Below, piece after piece: positions 12,601 to 27,600 of a DNA stretch of 64,000 nucleotides. The translations under genes were made by a program, and so were the position numbers. Positions within the stretch are counted from its first letter, which is position 1; each line of letters starts with the position of its first letter. The notes beneath the pieces are model-generated. The model was not told the DNA's origin. It ran no database searches and was given only the letters and a program-made list of their open reading frames with translations. This DNA comes from Acanthosoma haemorrhoidale (taxonomy: Eukaryota; Arthropoda; Insecta; Hemiptera; Acanthosomatidae). Where the stretch lies: positions 138,669,437-138,733,436 of the forward strand of contig OV884011.1 in assembly GCA_930367205.1 (NCBI GenBank), given 5' to 3'.

Positions 12601-15600
12601 CTGTTTTCAGGAATATTAAGCACTTGAGAAACAGCTCCTTGGATTATTGACATCCATTGTGTTGAAGAAAATATGTTAATTCCGTCTTCAGTTGGATTAC
12701 AAACACAGCTTTGGGGCTCCATTGTGAAATGAAACTGAGGCCCCATTTCCACTTCTCCTTCCACTTTATAAACAGATTTATCTGTAAATAATAAATTTAA
12801 TTTGTATATAATGCTACAGTGTTTCAGGCTGGTTTTTCTTAATTTTTATTTTCCTCCATGTCTTGTCCTGTTGGTCTGTTGAGGATTTTAGGTTAAATTG
12901 GTAGAAGCTGAATAAAAGACACATCTACTCCTAGGTGATTAGTAATCCTTTCATCATTATTAACAAGTTTTTTCACTTTGTTACATAAAATTAAAAAAAA
13001 AAGTGTTCTATTGGGGTACATTTCAAAATTTAGGATTTTATTAGTAATTATTTTTTTAGTTTTTAATAAGAATAATTGTGGAATGTAATTCCAGCGGTTT
13101 TATTATAAGTATTATCCAAAGAAAAAAGACACTAACAGAGCCAGGATTCGAACCCGATCAGCATCGGGTCTTCCTGATCTCCTGTCAAGCACTCTTCCAA
13201 CTTAGCCTTCAAGGTAAGCCCCTTGAACCAAAAATTAGTGGGATCAAATAATCAAACTATCAATTATACAATTATCAGTCTTTGTTAAAATTTTACTTTC
13301 CTATTCATTATAACTCAAAGGGCATTTAGAAAAACTTTATAAAGAATGATAGTTTTTTTTTTAGCACTTCATTTAATATGATTTCAATGCTCTACATGGT
13401 TCTAGAGCATAATTTTGTCTATTTCAAAATAACACAACTGGCTATAGAAATTTATATATAATTTAAATAATAGTTATCTAATACAAACAGTGATTCATAT
13501 GATAATAAAATGGTACATTCTTCATTGTTGGGGAGGAGTTGGTTTCTGAACTTGGCTTCATTCCTGGCTTCTTCCTAATGTAGTTGCTCCCACTCCCTCT
13601 TACTTCTCGTACATGGTTTTGGAAAATAACTTACAAAACATCCTGGTCTGTCTCCTGTGAAAGTCTTACAATAACTGAACTGGACAACTCTCAAAGTCTA
13701 ATATATCACTGATCAAACTGAACTGACTGAATCAATGATTGTTCCTGAAAAGTTTTTTATCTACTTTTTTTTCTAAGTTCCTGCTCATTTATTTATTAGA
13801 TAAACATATATACAAAGTCCATAAGAGCTACAGTGGGACCCTTCTGCATTTTAAGGAAGTCTTACATGCTAACAAAATCAGATTACGTTAAAAAGACCCT
13901 AGACAATGCAAATAAGACCACGTTAAGGGAATCATCACCTTTCAGTTACACACTGAGGGAGACTTATCTTTTGTCTCGCACCTTGCTATTTAGTGGCTAC
14001 CGCATCATTGTCCCCCACCATACATATCTAGTTTTTCCCAAAGTTAACCAAGGTACCTGGTATTACATTGTGAGGTCAAAAATATTATTTCCAGACACAT
14101 TATTTCAACAGAAAACTAACCATTGAAATCAACTTTATTCTAACAAATAAATTTAATTTGATCATAAAAATATCGATACAATATAATGCATCAAAAGGAA
14201 AAAATTCTTGGTAGTTTTATGTAGATTACATTGAAAGTTTGTTGCTGTGATATTTGATTCTTCAGAGGTAAAGAAATTAAAACTGTACTATGTTGAGTTT
14301 GCAGGGATGGTACAATTGGAAGAGACATTGATTGAACTAAAGCTATTTTTAGGGGTAGGCTATCCCCCCCCCTATAGTTCCATCTTTGGTTTGTGGTTAA
14401 ACTAGTTGGATTTATCCACTACTAGAGAAATAATAAATCCTCGTTAACCTATATCTTTTTGTGCATACCTAAATGTACTTCTTTTGTAGGTTTCTTTGTA
14501 GAAAAATGTTTTATTCTTGTATTTTCTCTGCTTTTTAAGACATCTTTAATGGTGAGCCAAAGTTGTTCTTGATGTGCTTCTACATAATCAATTTTAATGA
14601 GCTGGGCAGCTTGATTAGCTATTTCTTCTGTTTCTGCAATAACTATTCCTATTGGTTGTCCACCATAAAGTACTTTGCCAGAACAAAACAACTGTAATTA
14701 AAAGATTATTAAAATTATAACTATAGTTATATGAAGTCACCTAAAGGCGTAGCATAATTATTGTCAATATTTTTAGCTGTTTTTTTATCATAAATTGAAA
14801 CGTACCTTTTCTGCCTATATTGTTTAAAAGGCCTTAGTATATCTTTAAAAAAATGTATTACTTTCTCACTATACATGGTACTGTAAAAATAAGGTGATTA
14901 TGTGGTATTCAATTAATATAAATGCCAATGTCGATTGGTTTGCCTCCGTACACTTATACATTCTTTGTATTGATTGGATCACTTAAAACTTCTAAAGAAT
15001 CTAAAAAATTTAAATAAACTACTGATCCCAACCTTTGATAACAAATTGTGATAATGGATTAAAAACCAGATTGGGCCAGTATAAAACTATGATGATACAA
15101 CAACTTAGAATAACAAAATACTAAGAAAAAATTAAGTTAAAATTTTCCTTCTCACAGAACTAATATAATATGTAATATAAAATTAAATGAGAGTATTCAA
15201 TTAACTCACATGGGGAAGATTCTCGAAAAGATAATACTGAACTACCTGAAGGGGGTCTGTTCGGAAAATGCTATCATTCCGTACGAGCAGACAGGTTTTC
15301 AGGCTCATCTGAGTACAGAACATGTGAAGGTACAAACGGAAGCCACCCTCGGTAACAACAAGAATACAGCAACTGCTATGATCTCGTTGGACTGCACGCA
15401 GGCTTTCGACTCAGTGTCTCACGGGATGCTGTGCCGACAGCTTTGTGACTATCAGTCACAGACAGCTATATGCCCAGAGCAGCTATATGCCCAGAGCAGC
15501 TATATACCATGTTGGTTTCGTTCTTGAAGAACAGATCGGTGAGGGTACGGGTGGGTGATTGCCTCTCTAACCCATTCCCTCTGACTTGTGGAGTTCCTCA

Positions 15601-18600
15601 AGGAGCGGTACTGTCTCCGGTTCTTTTCAGTATGTACACATCTGAAATTGTTGGGACAAACTATCAGAAAGCTACTGTAATCGCTTTCGCCGACAACATT
15701 GCGGTTTACAGCAGCAGCATGAGTGCACAAAGAGCTCTTACACACGCCGAGTAAGTTTGTAACGTTATCAGTGACAGACTGGGCATGTTAAACATCAGCG
15801 TAAACACCGGGAAGACCGACTGCGTAATCTTCTCCCTCCAAAAGGGGAAAAAATCCTTGCCAAAATCGTATAGCGTGGGAGGGCAAGAGAGCTCACCAGC
15901 TTTCTCAATGCACTATTTGGGTATAAAAATGGATAGGCATCTCCATTTCTCTACTCATTTTAGTAATAAAATAGAAAAAGTACGACAAAGGTCTTACCGG
16001 CTATCGCACTTGCTAAATTCACCTAACCTGTCGCTTCGTCTTAAATTGATGATATATAAATGTGTCCTCCGGCCAGCTCTGCTGTACGGTGCCCCGCTAT
16101 TTACCCACTTGACTGACAATACAGCCAAATGTCTCCAACACTTCCAGAATGGAATCATGCGAAAAGTGGTCCGACATACCTCTTTCAAGAGGTTGAAGAA
16201 CGCTGACCTGCACCCGTTGCTTGGTGTGCCGTCGGTGGGTGAGTTCATCCGCCGGAGACACATTAAGTTTTTTGACTCGTTGCAGCACCTGACAAATCCA
16301 GTGTTTAACACTATGACCCCACCACCCCTCCCGCATCGATGGCAACAGACTGTCGGGGAAAAATTAGGATAAGAATTAGTATGTAAGTTAGTTTTAAGGT
16401 TGATCAAAAAGGTGAGCCCCATCACCTTATTAGTCAGTTTAGTCAAGTCACGTATAATGTATATCATTATGCTTGTTTATTCGATTATATAATTTCTATA
16501 AAATAACAAAACCTGTATATAATGTAGTGATGCTACAGGAAATACAGAATAATTTGTAAATGGATTCACTTGAGGATCTATAATTGTATATAATTGTCTG
16601 TAAGTTTAAAGGGGCTATGAAGAAAAAAAAAAAAGAAAAGAAAAAAAAAATTAACTCAAGTGAATTGGAAAAGTACAATGAATGAAATTAAGTTACAAGA
16701 AAACTGTAGTACACCAGTGCCATAGTTAGAAGAACTACCTGCTTAGTGACTAACTATTCTTGTAATTTGTTCTTTTATGAATTTTGACAAAAAATGATTG
16801 CATTTTATAGAAATCTATACCTCTTCTTCAGTGGGAACTGAAGCAAATTTATCTTTTGTAAAAATGTCATTGTCTGGTTCTTCTAGTACCTGAAAAAAAA
16901 AATTATTTTTGTCAACTGAATGCCAAATTTATTACTTAACATTGACAAAAAATATTATATGAACCAGAACCAGTTACATGGAAGATTAGATGTCAATAAT
17001 TCCAAGGAAGGAAAGTTAATTTTAGAGGTGTGGTCAGAATCATGTCCCAAGCACCCAGGGATGAGTCCAAGAAGTTTTGTAAAGTAAAGAAGGAACTTAA
17101 TACAGACATAAATAATGCCTGTCAGTATCTTTGTTAGAAACCAGGGTACCCATAACAATATCAAACTTATTGTATTAATGTTTTATAGTAATACATAAAA
17201 TGCTGTTTAACAATGATACCTCTTCTGCAGATAGTACAGTAGTGGTCTTCGGTACAAAAACATTTTTACCTGGAATATCTTTTGCATCATAAAATGCCAC
17301 AACTCCGTCCATTGCCTAAAATGTACCCAGCATTTAATGTTTTTGGTTTGTTTATTAGTAAAATATAGACTTGTAATTAATTAAGTTTTTATTTAGTTAA
17401 ACTTTGATTGAATTACCAGTGCACCAGATGGATCTATGCTTTTAATGGTTGCATTTCCTTGCTGAGCTAGGACAAGTGCACCAAACAGTTGGCCACGTAG
17501 CTCAGGTATATCATTTACATATTCTGCTTCTCCTATTTCATATAATGAAAACAATACTAAATTGCTATCTTTTGGATATGGTCGCTTTGTTCACTATAAG
17601 GTACGAATGGTTTCAATTTATTTACCCGAGCATTGCAGAGCGGCTTCGAGCTTATTAATTGGTTTTGTCAATGGCCAGTTTTCAGGTTTTGTTTCATAGT
17701 CCTGGACTCCCTGGGACAAAGGGCGCTTCAAATAGGTTCCTCCACTCTGATAAAATGGTTGGATTCTGTCAGGTTTTATGTTGAGAACATACTGTAAGTT
17801 ACAAAACACATTTTTATGGTAACAAATAATGCATAGTAGCATATAAAATAGTAATTGTTAAATTAATTAAACTTTTTTCATCTTTCATCAATGTCATAAT
17901 ATAGCTCATAAATATCATAATATAGTTTAAAGAAGGATTCTTATTAAAATACTGCCATAAATAAAATTATACTCTATAATGTAGTAATGTTTTGTGATTT
18001 TCTGGGAGTATATAATGACAAATGTCAGCAGAATGAGACACGTTTACATTCTGATCATGCATTTTAGCAAAGTAAAAATATCATGCAAAGAAAAATGGAT
18101 CCTCAAAGGAGTAACTATAATTAAAGATGATAATAGAAGGTAACACTAGAACAATATTTACCTTGTCCTGTCCATTATTATTCCTCAGTTAAACAACTTT
18201 GCCAGATCTTAAACCAATTCCTAATTGTAAGAATCATATGTATCAAATAATCCAATGTTTCATTTCCATCTTAAAATAGCTCAACCCTCTAACCACATCT
18301 TTCTATAACCTATCCTCACCCTTCTTGTCTCCCTTAACCATTCCTATTTCGACTACTGCTGTTTGCCTATGTCAGTCTCTCTTTTGGCACCATGTGGAAA
18401 GTCTAAAACAGTTCAAGAACTTTCTTTTATTTAGTCTCTAACTATCCTATATGGATATTCAGAGTTGGACAATTTAACCTTCTTTAGTCTTCATTCCACC
18501 TTGAAATTGCTTTTCCCTTCTGCGTGAGGACCATTCCGAACCAAACTATGTAAACTAAAATTTCTGTATACATATATAAATCTTCATAACCTTAAATCAC

Positions 18601-21600
18601 CAATCTGCTTCCTGCAACCCAAGATCATGCCACCCGCCCAAAGATCCACCTCTTTTGACCGCTCTGTTCTCATTTACATGTCCAGATTTCAAAACTTTAT
18701 ATCTCATACCATAGCCATCCATGTTTTCAAATACTCTTTTTTCCCTCTGAATCAATACTTGGTTTATTGGGGATAGTTAGTGCCATTTAACCATGAGTGC
18801 AATGGTCAATTATTATTGAAAAAATTACTATTTTTATAGATTCTATCTCAATATTTGTTTTTTAATTTATTTATTTTTCTGTCATGTTAAATTTTTTTAT
18901 CTCCTGCACTTTTCCCTTTAAATTTGTTGGTCTTATACTCAGGTAATCACTATAACAAACCTTATTCGTCATTAATTAAACCATATCTTAAACTTGTTGA
19001 ACACGCATTTGGAAAAGTGAAACTTTGTGTAAATAGCATTTTCAGGGAGGGATTGAAGATTTGTAATGGACTCTCAAATATTGCGACTGGATTATCTCTC
19101 AAATAAAATATTATATACCTAAACATTATGATATTTCTTAAAGAGGTTTGACCTGAAAAAAATTTTGATTTAACCGAAAAATACAACTAGATAATATAAT
19201 TTATAACCGTACGAAAAGAAATAATTAGCAAGTTATAAAATAGTCAATTTAATACATCAAAATTAATTTATATAATAGTGAATTAAAATAATTATACAAT
19301 AAAGAAGATAGATTAAATAAAAGTAGTACTTTGTAGAATAGGTTAATAGCCAATTGCTTCCTATATTGAACTGATGAAGCAACACTTTCACTTGGATCTA
19401 GTTCCTGTGCTAGTATTGATACCCCTTTTCTGAATGCTTTGAATATATTCTTTCCTGTAAAATAGACTTCAGTCTTCAGGGCATGAACCTGGGAAATTGT
19501 CAAGTTTTTATATTAACTTATATTTTCTTTAATATGATGTAATGGACATAAAACATGAAGTTAGAATTTACTTACAAAATTAGCATTAATGCCACCATAG
19601 ACAATGCTTGGTTTCTCAATTACACAGAAGTCCTCATTTAATTTAAAAAGGAACCCAGCATTCACTAATGCAAATGCATTTTGAGCCCTTGGCATAATCT
19701 GAAAACCAATGTTTATTTTCATGTTTGGTTAAGTAGACTATATGTTATCGAACAGTTCATATTAATACTATAAATATTTTAATAGGTTATACTCTTAGTT
19801 CACATAATATAATTATTGTTATTACTTGACTGTGTTGATTTACAGTTGTTTTAAAAAAACAACTTCAAGATGGACCTGAAAATGTACCTTATTTCATCAC
19901 ATTAATAAAATACAGCAGCCAGGGGAATGGATTAAAGGAAAGAATATTCAATTTGTCTCTAAATTAGGTGGAATCTTCATGTATGTGAATTTCGCACTTA
20001 TTCATATTTTATAGTGATGGCTATATTTTTCATGTCTACCCAATAATAAATGGCACATGTGTATAAATTATCATCTCATATCGTATGATTAACAAAATGC
20101 ACTTAACTCGTGCACTTGGGTTTTATTTTTTAAAACTTTAGTTGTCTGCTCACAGTATTTTACTTTAATTAGCACAAGCCCTATCTTTAAGAATACAAGA
20201 ACTAATCTTAAATAACTGTTCTTTAATGCAAAATAGGATTAGCAAAGAGAGTATAATAGCTAGAATAGTATTTTTGTTGAGATACGAACCAGTATCCTGC
20301 TTAATTTGATGCAATCTGATGATAAATGAAAATTTAGAGCGGTCTCTGAGTTGTTCCACTTCTGGTATTTTAACACCACATTACTTACCCATTGAGGTGA
20401 ATTTAATTATAATGGGACAATAAATAGGAATTGAGGATAAAGAGAGAGTTAATCTGGGCTAAAGGGGGTAAAATATGCACCCCATGCATTTTGCAAGATT
20501 TGTTTATGTTATACTCTATAGTGATATGATGGAGTGAAGAAAAAGTTGTTAAGAGTTCTACCAATGTGCATGCTATCACAGAACGGGAATATCCAAAATT
20601 TAATTCTAGAGGACCTGCGCAAAAAATGAGGCAAACAAAGTCGAAGAAAATCTGGTTGTAAAGAGGTGATGCAATCAATTTTATATTTTCTCGAGATGTT
20701 TTAGAAACTCTCATAGTGAAGTCTCTAATATTATTACATTTAACAATTCTTGACCTGATCGTAAAAGAAATTTTTAAAAAGGTATTTATCTAAAATCAAG
20801 TCTCGTATTATTGTATATTTTATTGCATTCATGGCGTTTTATTTCATTATTAAATGCTCAAAAACGCCTTTATTTACAAAGAACCATTTTTCATTCGGTA
20901 TTTCAGAAGATTTTGAAGAGATTTCCTTTTCAATTGGGCTTGCGTTTTGATATATTCGTTTTTATTACTTATATCCGAAATTTATTTGAAATGTATTAGT
21001 ACGTTTTGAATGGTCCTAATTCCTAGTCTATAATTTTTAGTATCACAAAAGTTAACATATTACTGTGGGAAAATCATGGGATGGGCCCTTTCGAAGGGTG
21101 CTGATTTAGATTCAACACTTACTTTTTCTATTGCTCATGCACATTGAAAATTTTACATACTGCTGATTTCCACAATGGTGGACTGAGCTTTTAGCTCCTG
21201 AAGAGTGTGGTATACTTCAATTAGTTTTTGATCGCAAATGCTGAATTGAAAATTGTATTTGTTGCTGATTTCCCTCAATCATGGGATTGATTAATATGCT
21301 TTTAAGGGTTGATGGATGTGGCTGTGCAAATGAATGTTCGTTAGATCTTTCCTCCCCCCCCCCCCAACTCCAACCTGAGAGAGCGCGTTTTAATTTCCTG
21401 TGATCGGATCTTCACATAACCTCGCAACTTGGTATATCTATGACAGGACCAGAAGTCGTCCGCACATCGGAGAATCTGGACGGACCGTACTACCGGAAGG
21501 GGCATAACCCCAATTATCCGGACCTTTAACAAATAACAGATAAAATAAACTCTATTTCATAATTATTGTCATCATTTATTCGCATTATTTTATCTACCGC

Positions 21601-24600
21601 TGAAAACAGGCACACACTTAGCTTGAATGAAACCGGTACCACATCAACCAACGTCACACTTGATGCCTATTGTAAATATAACTGTACACTTTTACACACA
21701 CAGAAATGCTTATTACAAAGAGCCTAAGGTCTCCTGACCCTTTACCCCAGGGCTGATTTGTATTATTTACTTACTTTTTCGAGTGCGCATATTTAACGAG
21801 TTATTTTTTATTATATCAGATTTTTAAATTCAGCAAATAGCACAATATACGTGATGAATCAAATTCAGCACCATTCAAAACGTATTAAATTGAAAGCAAT
21901 CTGTGATTAAAAATGTAGCAATGTCCTCGCGCACTCAAAAAACTAAATGATGAATCGAAAGCAGTTTATTTTGAAAACCTAAACCCATCCCAAAATCTGT
22001 AATTGATTAAACGTTTGCAGGGTGCATGCACAATAAAAAAACTATCCGAAGGATCGTAATTAGGACCCTTCGAAAACCTGCAGACCCATCCTAAGTTTGT
22101 AAACATGTGACAATACATAGGAGCTTAATAATGGCATATTTTTTAATATAAACCCCGCAGGACTTGTAATTCATGACAGATTATCATGCATCTAATTCCC
22201 CTCCAGTTTGTTGCCTTAATTTGCATCCAAGATTGGTGTTCTCTTGCAATCTTAGTCTTTACCTAAGGTCTGCAGTAAGAAGGGGCCCTTTCATGGGTCT
22301 TCTTGAATCTCTCAGTTTTCTTCTAACGATTGACTGAACTTGTCATCCCCAGAATACCTGCAACTAAGTTTCTAATGCCAGAAGCTGTTGAATTGTTTTT
22401 CCAAAGCGCTTGCATTTTAATAAAGCGGTCGTCAATTGGTTCGGTGACTTTTGGACGTCTTAAATTTGGTCGTCTTGATTGACTCCCGGTCTCTCCTTAC
22501 CTTTTTATGGCCCTTGAAATTTTAGAGTAATGAAAACTAAGGTGATTAGAGATGTTACGTAAAGATTTTCCTTCGTGAAGAGCAAAGTAATTCTTAATTC
22601 TTACTGAATCATCGCGGCTTAAACGACTCATTATCACACGAATGAAACACAGAATAAAAAGGTAAGAGAGAAATTGATGTACGGGGCAAACAAAAGGTAA
22701 AAAAAGACGGAAAGGGGAATTGAAAGAAATCAATAAAAACGTTTAATCCTTCGTTTGTTGACAAATAGTGAGTTTCAATTATATGAATAATCCCTAATTT
22801 CTCTCATGTAACTAATCCTATTACTATAAATGAAATAAAACATGGAGTTGCGATTTTTTCGACGGCGAGAAGACAAGCCAATGCTCCCTTCTGCATCAAC
22901 GACCATGCCCTTTACGCTAATCTTGAAATCCCATTCATTCAAGTCACGACTTCTATCCCCACCTCCTACGTACAACGATGTACGTACAAAAATGCTCTAT
23001 ATTCCTATCTCATCCCCGGCAACCCAGTGTGGCGCATATGATGGAGGTGGCCTCGCAAACTTCTCCAAACCAACTAGCATTTTTGTTTAGAGAGAGATCT
23101 GTGTGATAAAGTGACAAGTTAAGTGTTGTTGTTTTGTTTAATAAGCTTCCCCCACCCAAAAAAAAAGTAACTTTTTACATAAAAGTTAATGTTAATAAGT
23201 AACATTAAAAACTAAAGTTGAGAGGACTGCTTAAAAAACTTTATATTGATAACATATAATTATTTCAATAAAGATTGTACTAGTGTATTATTTCAATATT
23301 GTTAACCATTACTTTAAAAGTCTTAATGGAGTAATATTCAGACAAAGCTGGTAATATTATTTTCGTTATAATCGATCTATTCAAATCTTTACTGAACATT
23401 TCTTGAAGTTCTATTGGCCCATGTTCTCCATCACCTGAAACTAAATGATAAATAAATAAAAATTAAATTAATCACAATTACTAAGCCAGCCCTATTTTTA
23501 AATAATTTGCACAAAATAAAGTACCTGTTATTAATGTGGCTTTAATAGTTTCAAAAATTACAAACAGATCCGAAGGAAATTCTTGGTGGTTGTATTTAAT
23601 CATTAAATTCCCTGCCAACGTACCTGTCTACATTAAAATATTTTATGTTTAAAATTTTAATTTAGGTTTAAATAAAAAACAAATTGATATCCGTAGTTGA
23701 ATCTATATTTGTGTGGCCAAAAGCTACGGATTATCCACTATCGGGTCGTTAAGGTAAGGGGGTCGTCCGCCGCGGGTAAGGGTCTCTATGACCCGCCCGC
23801 TGTCTGACGAGCGTCAAGAAAGAGATAAAATGGGTGGTCTTTGACCTTTGACTGGAGGCCTAGTCGGCGGGTAGCTTTATTCGTATTGATCTGACTCCAT
23901 AAGATCATAGAAGGTGTGCCTCGACAATGCCCGACAGGAGAAGAGGAACAGGGTTGGTATTATAGGTAGTTTATGTGGTTTCGGAATGACCACGAATTCA
24001 CACTCGGTATCTTAGGGTAGGTGAAAACCGTCCGGATCCCAAAGGCGAGTGTAAACCGGAGAGAGGCAGACTGGATCGCCGGGGGAGACGCTAAGTTTGT
24101 AGGGCCCCAAGAGACAGTCGTCCGCAAGGAAGAGTTCCCTTCCAAGGAGGTGCTAGTTTTAGCAAGACGAAAGCAGAGAATCCCACTAGGAAGGTGAGGG
24201 TATGACAGCACCGGACTAAAACATAGCAAGGTTAGTAAAGAGAGATGCAGAGGTAGTTGAATAAGAAAGCCATGGTTCATGTAGAGCAGCAAGCGCCAGT
24301 GCAGAGAGAGAGAGAGAGAGCAGTGTTCACTTCAGGTGCCGGGTTCCGAGAGTCTATGTCAAAACCCCGAATCCTGGGCCTTATCATAGGCAAGTCAGAG
24401 GCGGGGATACCCCCGCCGCGCCCCCTAGTGGGCTCAGCTGTGACATGCACTAGTTTCCCCCTCATTTAACTGACCCCTTTTGAAGGTTTTTAATATGAAA
24501 ACATTGGTGGATATTTTATGGGCCGAGAAGAGGGGAACTCGGGAATCCAGTCTGCCTCTCTCCGGTTTACACTCGCCTTTGGGATCCGGGCGGTTTTCGC

Positions 24601-27600
24601 CTACCCTCAGATACCGAGTGTGAATTCGTGTTCATTCCGAAACCACATAAACTACCTATAATTTATTCGTGGTGAAGAATTTGGTACAACATTCACTTTG
24701 ATCGCATTCTTGCTTAGAAGTCCACATGTGCTCACCCCCAAAGAAATTGAGTAAACAAGTATTATTAGGTTATATAAAACCGAAGTCAGTTAATAAGCAC
24801 CAAAACAACTTTTAGCTTGTGGCCTCGCCCGTCATAAATCTCGCCTCGTAATTTATCTCGTTAACGGACTAATGGTTTTACTTACATTCCTGACTGGGAC
24901 GTTTGCAATCATCTCAATATGTTCAGCGAGGATCTTTAAATATTCGAAATTCTTCATCTTAGCGCTGAAAGTGTTAAATAAGGATATTGTCTCGGCCAAA
25001 GTGATGTTGGCGCCAAGTTCAAGTCGCTCTGGAGTAATCTTATGCTTTTTCAACTCTTTGACGTGACTTATATCGATATAGATCGGTGAGAGGTCCAAAG
25101 ACTTGTACACACCTGTGAATCATTAGACCTTTTTATTACATTATTGTTCAATAAAGCATTAAAGACGAAAAAAAATGGAATGGCCCCCAATATTTGTAAA
25201 TATATGATGATAAATTGCATTTTGTTCCATTTATTTGCTTCGGTTATCTTATGTATCCGAATAGGTCACATGGCACCATTTAACATTGTCCTTATTATTA
25301 ACTTTTATCTTGGTCCGTCCAGTAGTCTAAAATGTTATATTAAGAGGTTTTATTTCCGTTATGTCCTGTTGTCGCAAGGGCTTCCGTTGTCACCTTATCA
25401 TAAGATATAAATCTTCTGTTTTGAAATGTCAGTGGATAGTTGGATCAATTTATTAATGGGGTGTTGACTTGATATGATTGTGCAAATGTAGTCCATTCCG
25501 AGATTCTGCTCTCTGTCGGTTTTGTGAATTCAATTACTTCAAGAGCGACAAGCATCTCAGCCTGTTACACTATCGTTTAGATGGAAGGGTGAAAACCTTC
25601 ATATAACAAACTTGTCACACGGAGTCACGGATTGTTAAAGTGAACCTTCTTTAGTAGGTTGTCATTTATTTAGTGGTTTTGTTTTGTATTGTATATTGAA
25701 TTTATATGACGTCATATCAGAATGATTGTATAATAAAAGAGGTCGGAAAATCATTAAATGTAGTTAGTTATTGTTATTGAAAGAAATGTATTTATTAATC
25801 ACCTTGTCCTGTATTTCCAGCTACCAATCTATAGCTATTGTGGGTTTTCAATATCTCTTTAATGTCCATTGTACTTTCTGCTGTTATCCATACCGATTTA
25901 TTGGTTACTCTCTTTAATGGCAAACTTAATTTTGGGTATTCAGAAGACAAACATCCCTTACAATTTTTAGAACCATTTTTACACAGCTTTTCTAAATCCT
26001 GTTATCATTTATTTGTGTTAATTATTGTATTGTAAATAAATTATGTTTGATGAAAATACATTTTGATACTTTCCTCTATATCGTTAATTTTTTTTTTTAG
26101 TTTTTCTGTTGCATCAGTGGTAAGAGATTTGAACGCATCGAGTATCGGCCGATATCCTGTACAACGGCAAACATTTCCACCGAGGGAGTGCTCTACATCT
26201 TTCATAGAAACATCACCTTGCGATGAAAGCAAGCTGGAAAATGTTATAAGCAAATCAAATAAAATCTGTAAAACGTCAATTTCATTTAATGAAAGGTTTC
26301 TATAAAGCGATATTTAATGTGTTCACGACGAAACCTTTGTCAGACACACTCATTTTACAAGATACTTTAAAATGTTTGTAATTTTCATAATACTAACTAT
26401 ATTTTGTATGTATATGTTTTCGTTTACTAAGTGACCATCAATTAAAAATAACACTGGGGAAAAAAATTAATTTTTTTTTTGTGGCATAGGTATTGGAGTG
26501 AATTTAGATACATTTATGTACTAAGGTACACGTCGCAGAGTTACTTTGTTCAAATTGACTCTATTTATTTTTTTCCATGACATATTCTTATTTATTCTGG
26601 TTTAGTTTGATTAATTCTATTTAATTGTCATTCATAATTCTCTTCCTATTGCAAAATGAAAATTTTGTATATTTCAATAAATAAATAACAAATTTTGAGC
26701 TTTCAAACCTATATTTTTTTATTATAACTTGCTTTGCTTGTGTGTGCTTAAATACGCACTCTTTCTCCTCATCAGGCTCCAAATAAATAAATAATAACAG
26801 TCTTATGTTACTGTTAAAAAACTGGATCTGATATTTCTTCTCCTATTTAAAAGTCTGGAATTATCAAGATTCGACTCAGAAACCGTACGCCGCAAAATCA
26901 CTGTTGCCCTGTGTATTAGTGGGGAAAAGCAAGGGAATCTACTTGGTAGTCGTTCTGAACAATGCTTTCGACTTTGATGTCCAAGGTTAGAAGACCAAGG
27001 CCACAAATAAAATGAAAATAGCCGCTTAGTGATTTCTACGTCCTTATTTACTAGTGCTGATGCCAAGACATGTATCTTCTCTTTTTTTTCATTATTTGAA
27101 TAAGCTTCTTTTTTTTAATTATACCGGCAAACATTTAAAAAAATCAATTATGAACTAAATAGAATTTTGAAACAATTATAAACGAAATAAGTACATGGAA
27201 AGTAAAGAAACAATATATTCATATATTGGTGATTGATACTTATTAATACTTAATTAACAATAGTGAAAAAACTAAGGGGTATTCTTGGTCGAAAATACAA
27301 TAAAAATTTCATTTGCTAAACCTCTCAATAGGCTCAATAGGCAACTATTTCTTTTCAAATAGCTAGTAATGGCGTGTAAAATAGATAGTATGCCTCCTAA
27401 AAAAATCACAGTTGGAATTAAAGTTGCGAAAACGATGTTTGAAATTAGAGTTTTAGTGACTCTTTCGGGGATTACAGTTTGAAAAAACAACAAAAAATTA
27501 TTGAGCCAGATGTCAAGAACTTTTATTTAAAACCCTACTCTAATTTAGAGATTCTAGTTTTGAAAAAAACATCCAAATCCTAAAAAAGGTTTGGATTTGT

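Noticed and set aside
13136..13213. Functional tRNA gene
   Set aside because: The acceptor stem does not pair and the anticodon loop lacks U33.
15994..16467. Long minus-strand open frames (157 and 82 aa) opposite the LINE RT
   Set aside because: They are antisense shadows of a recognisable RT frame and carry no motif of their own.
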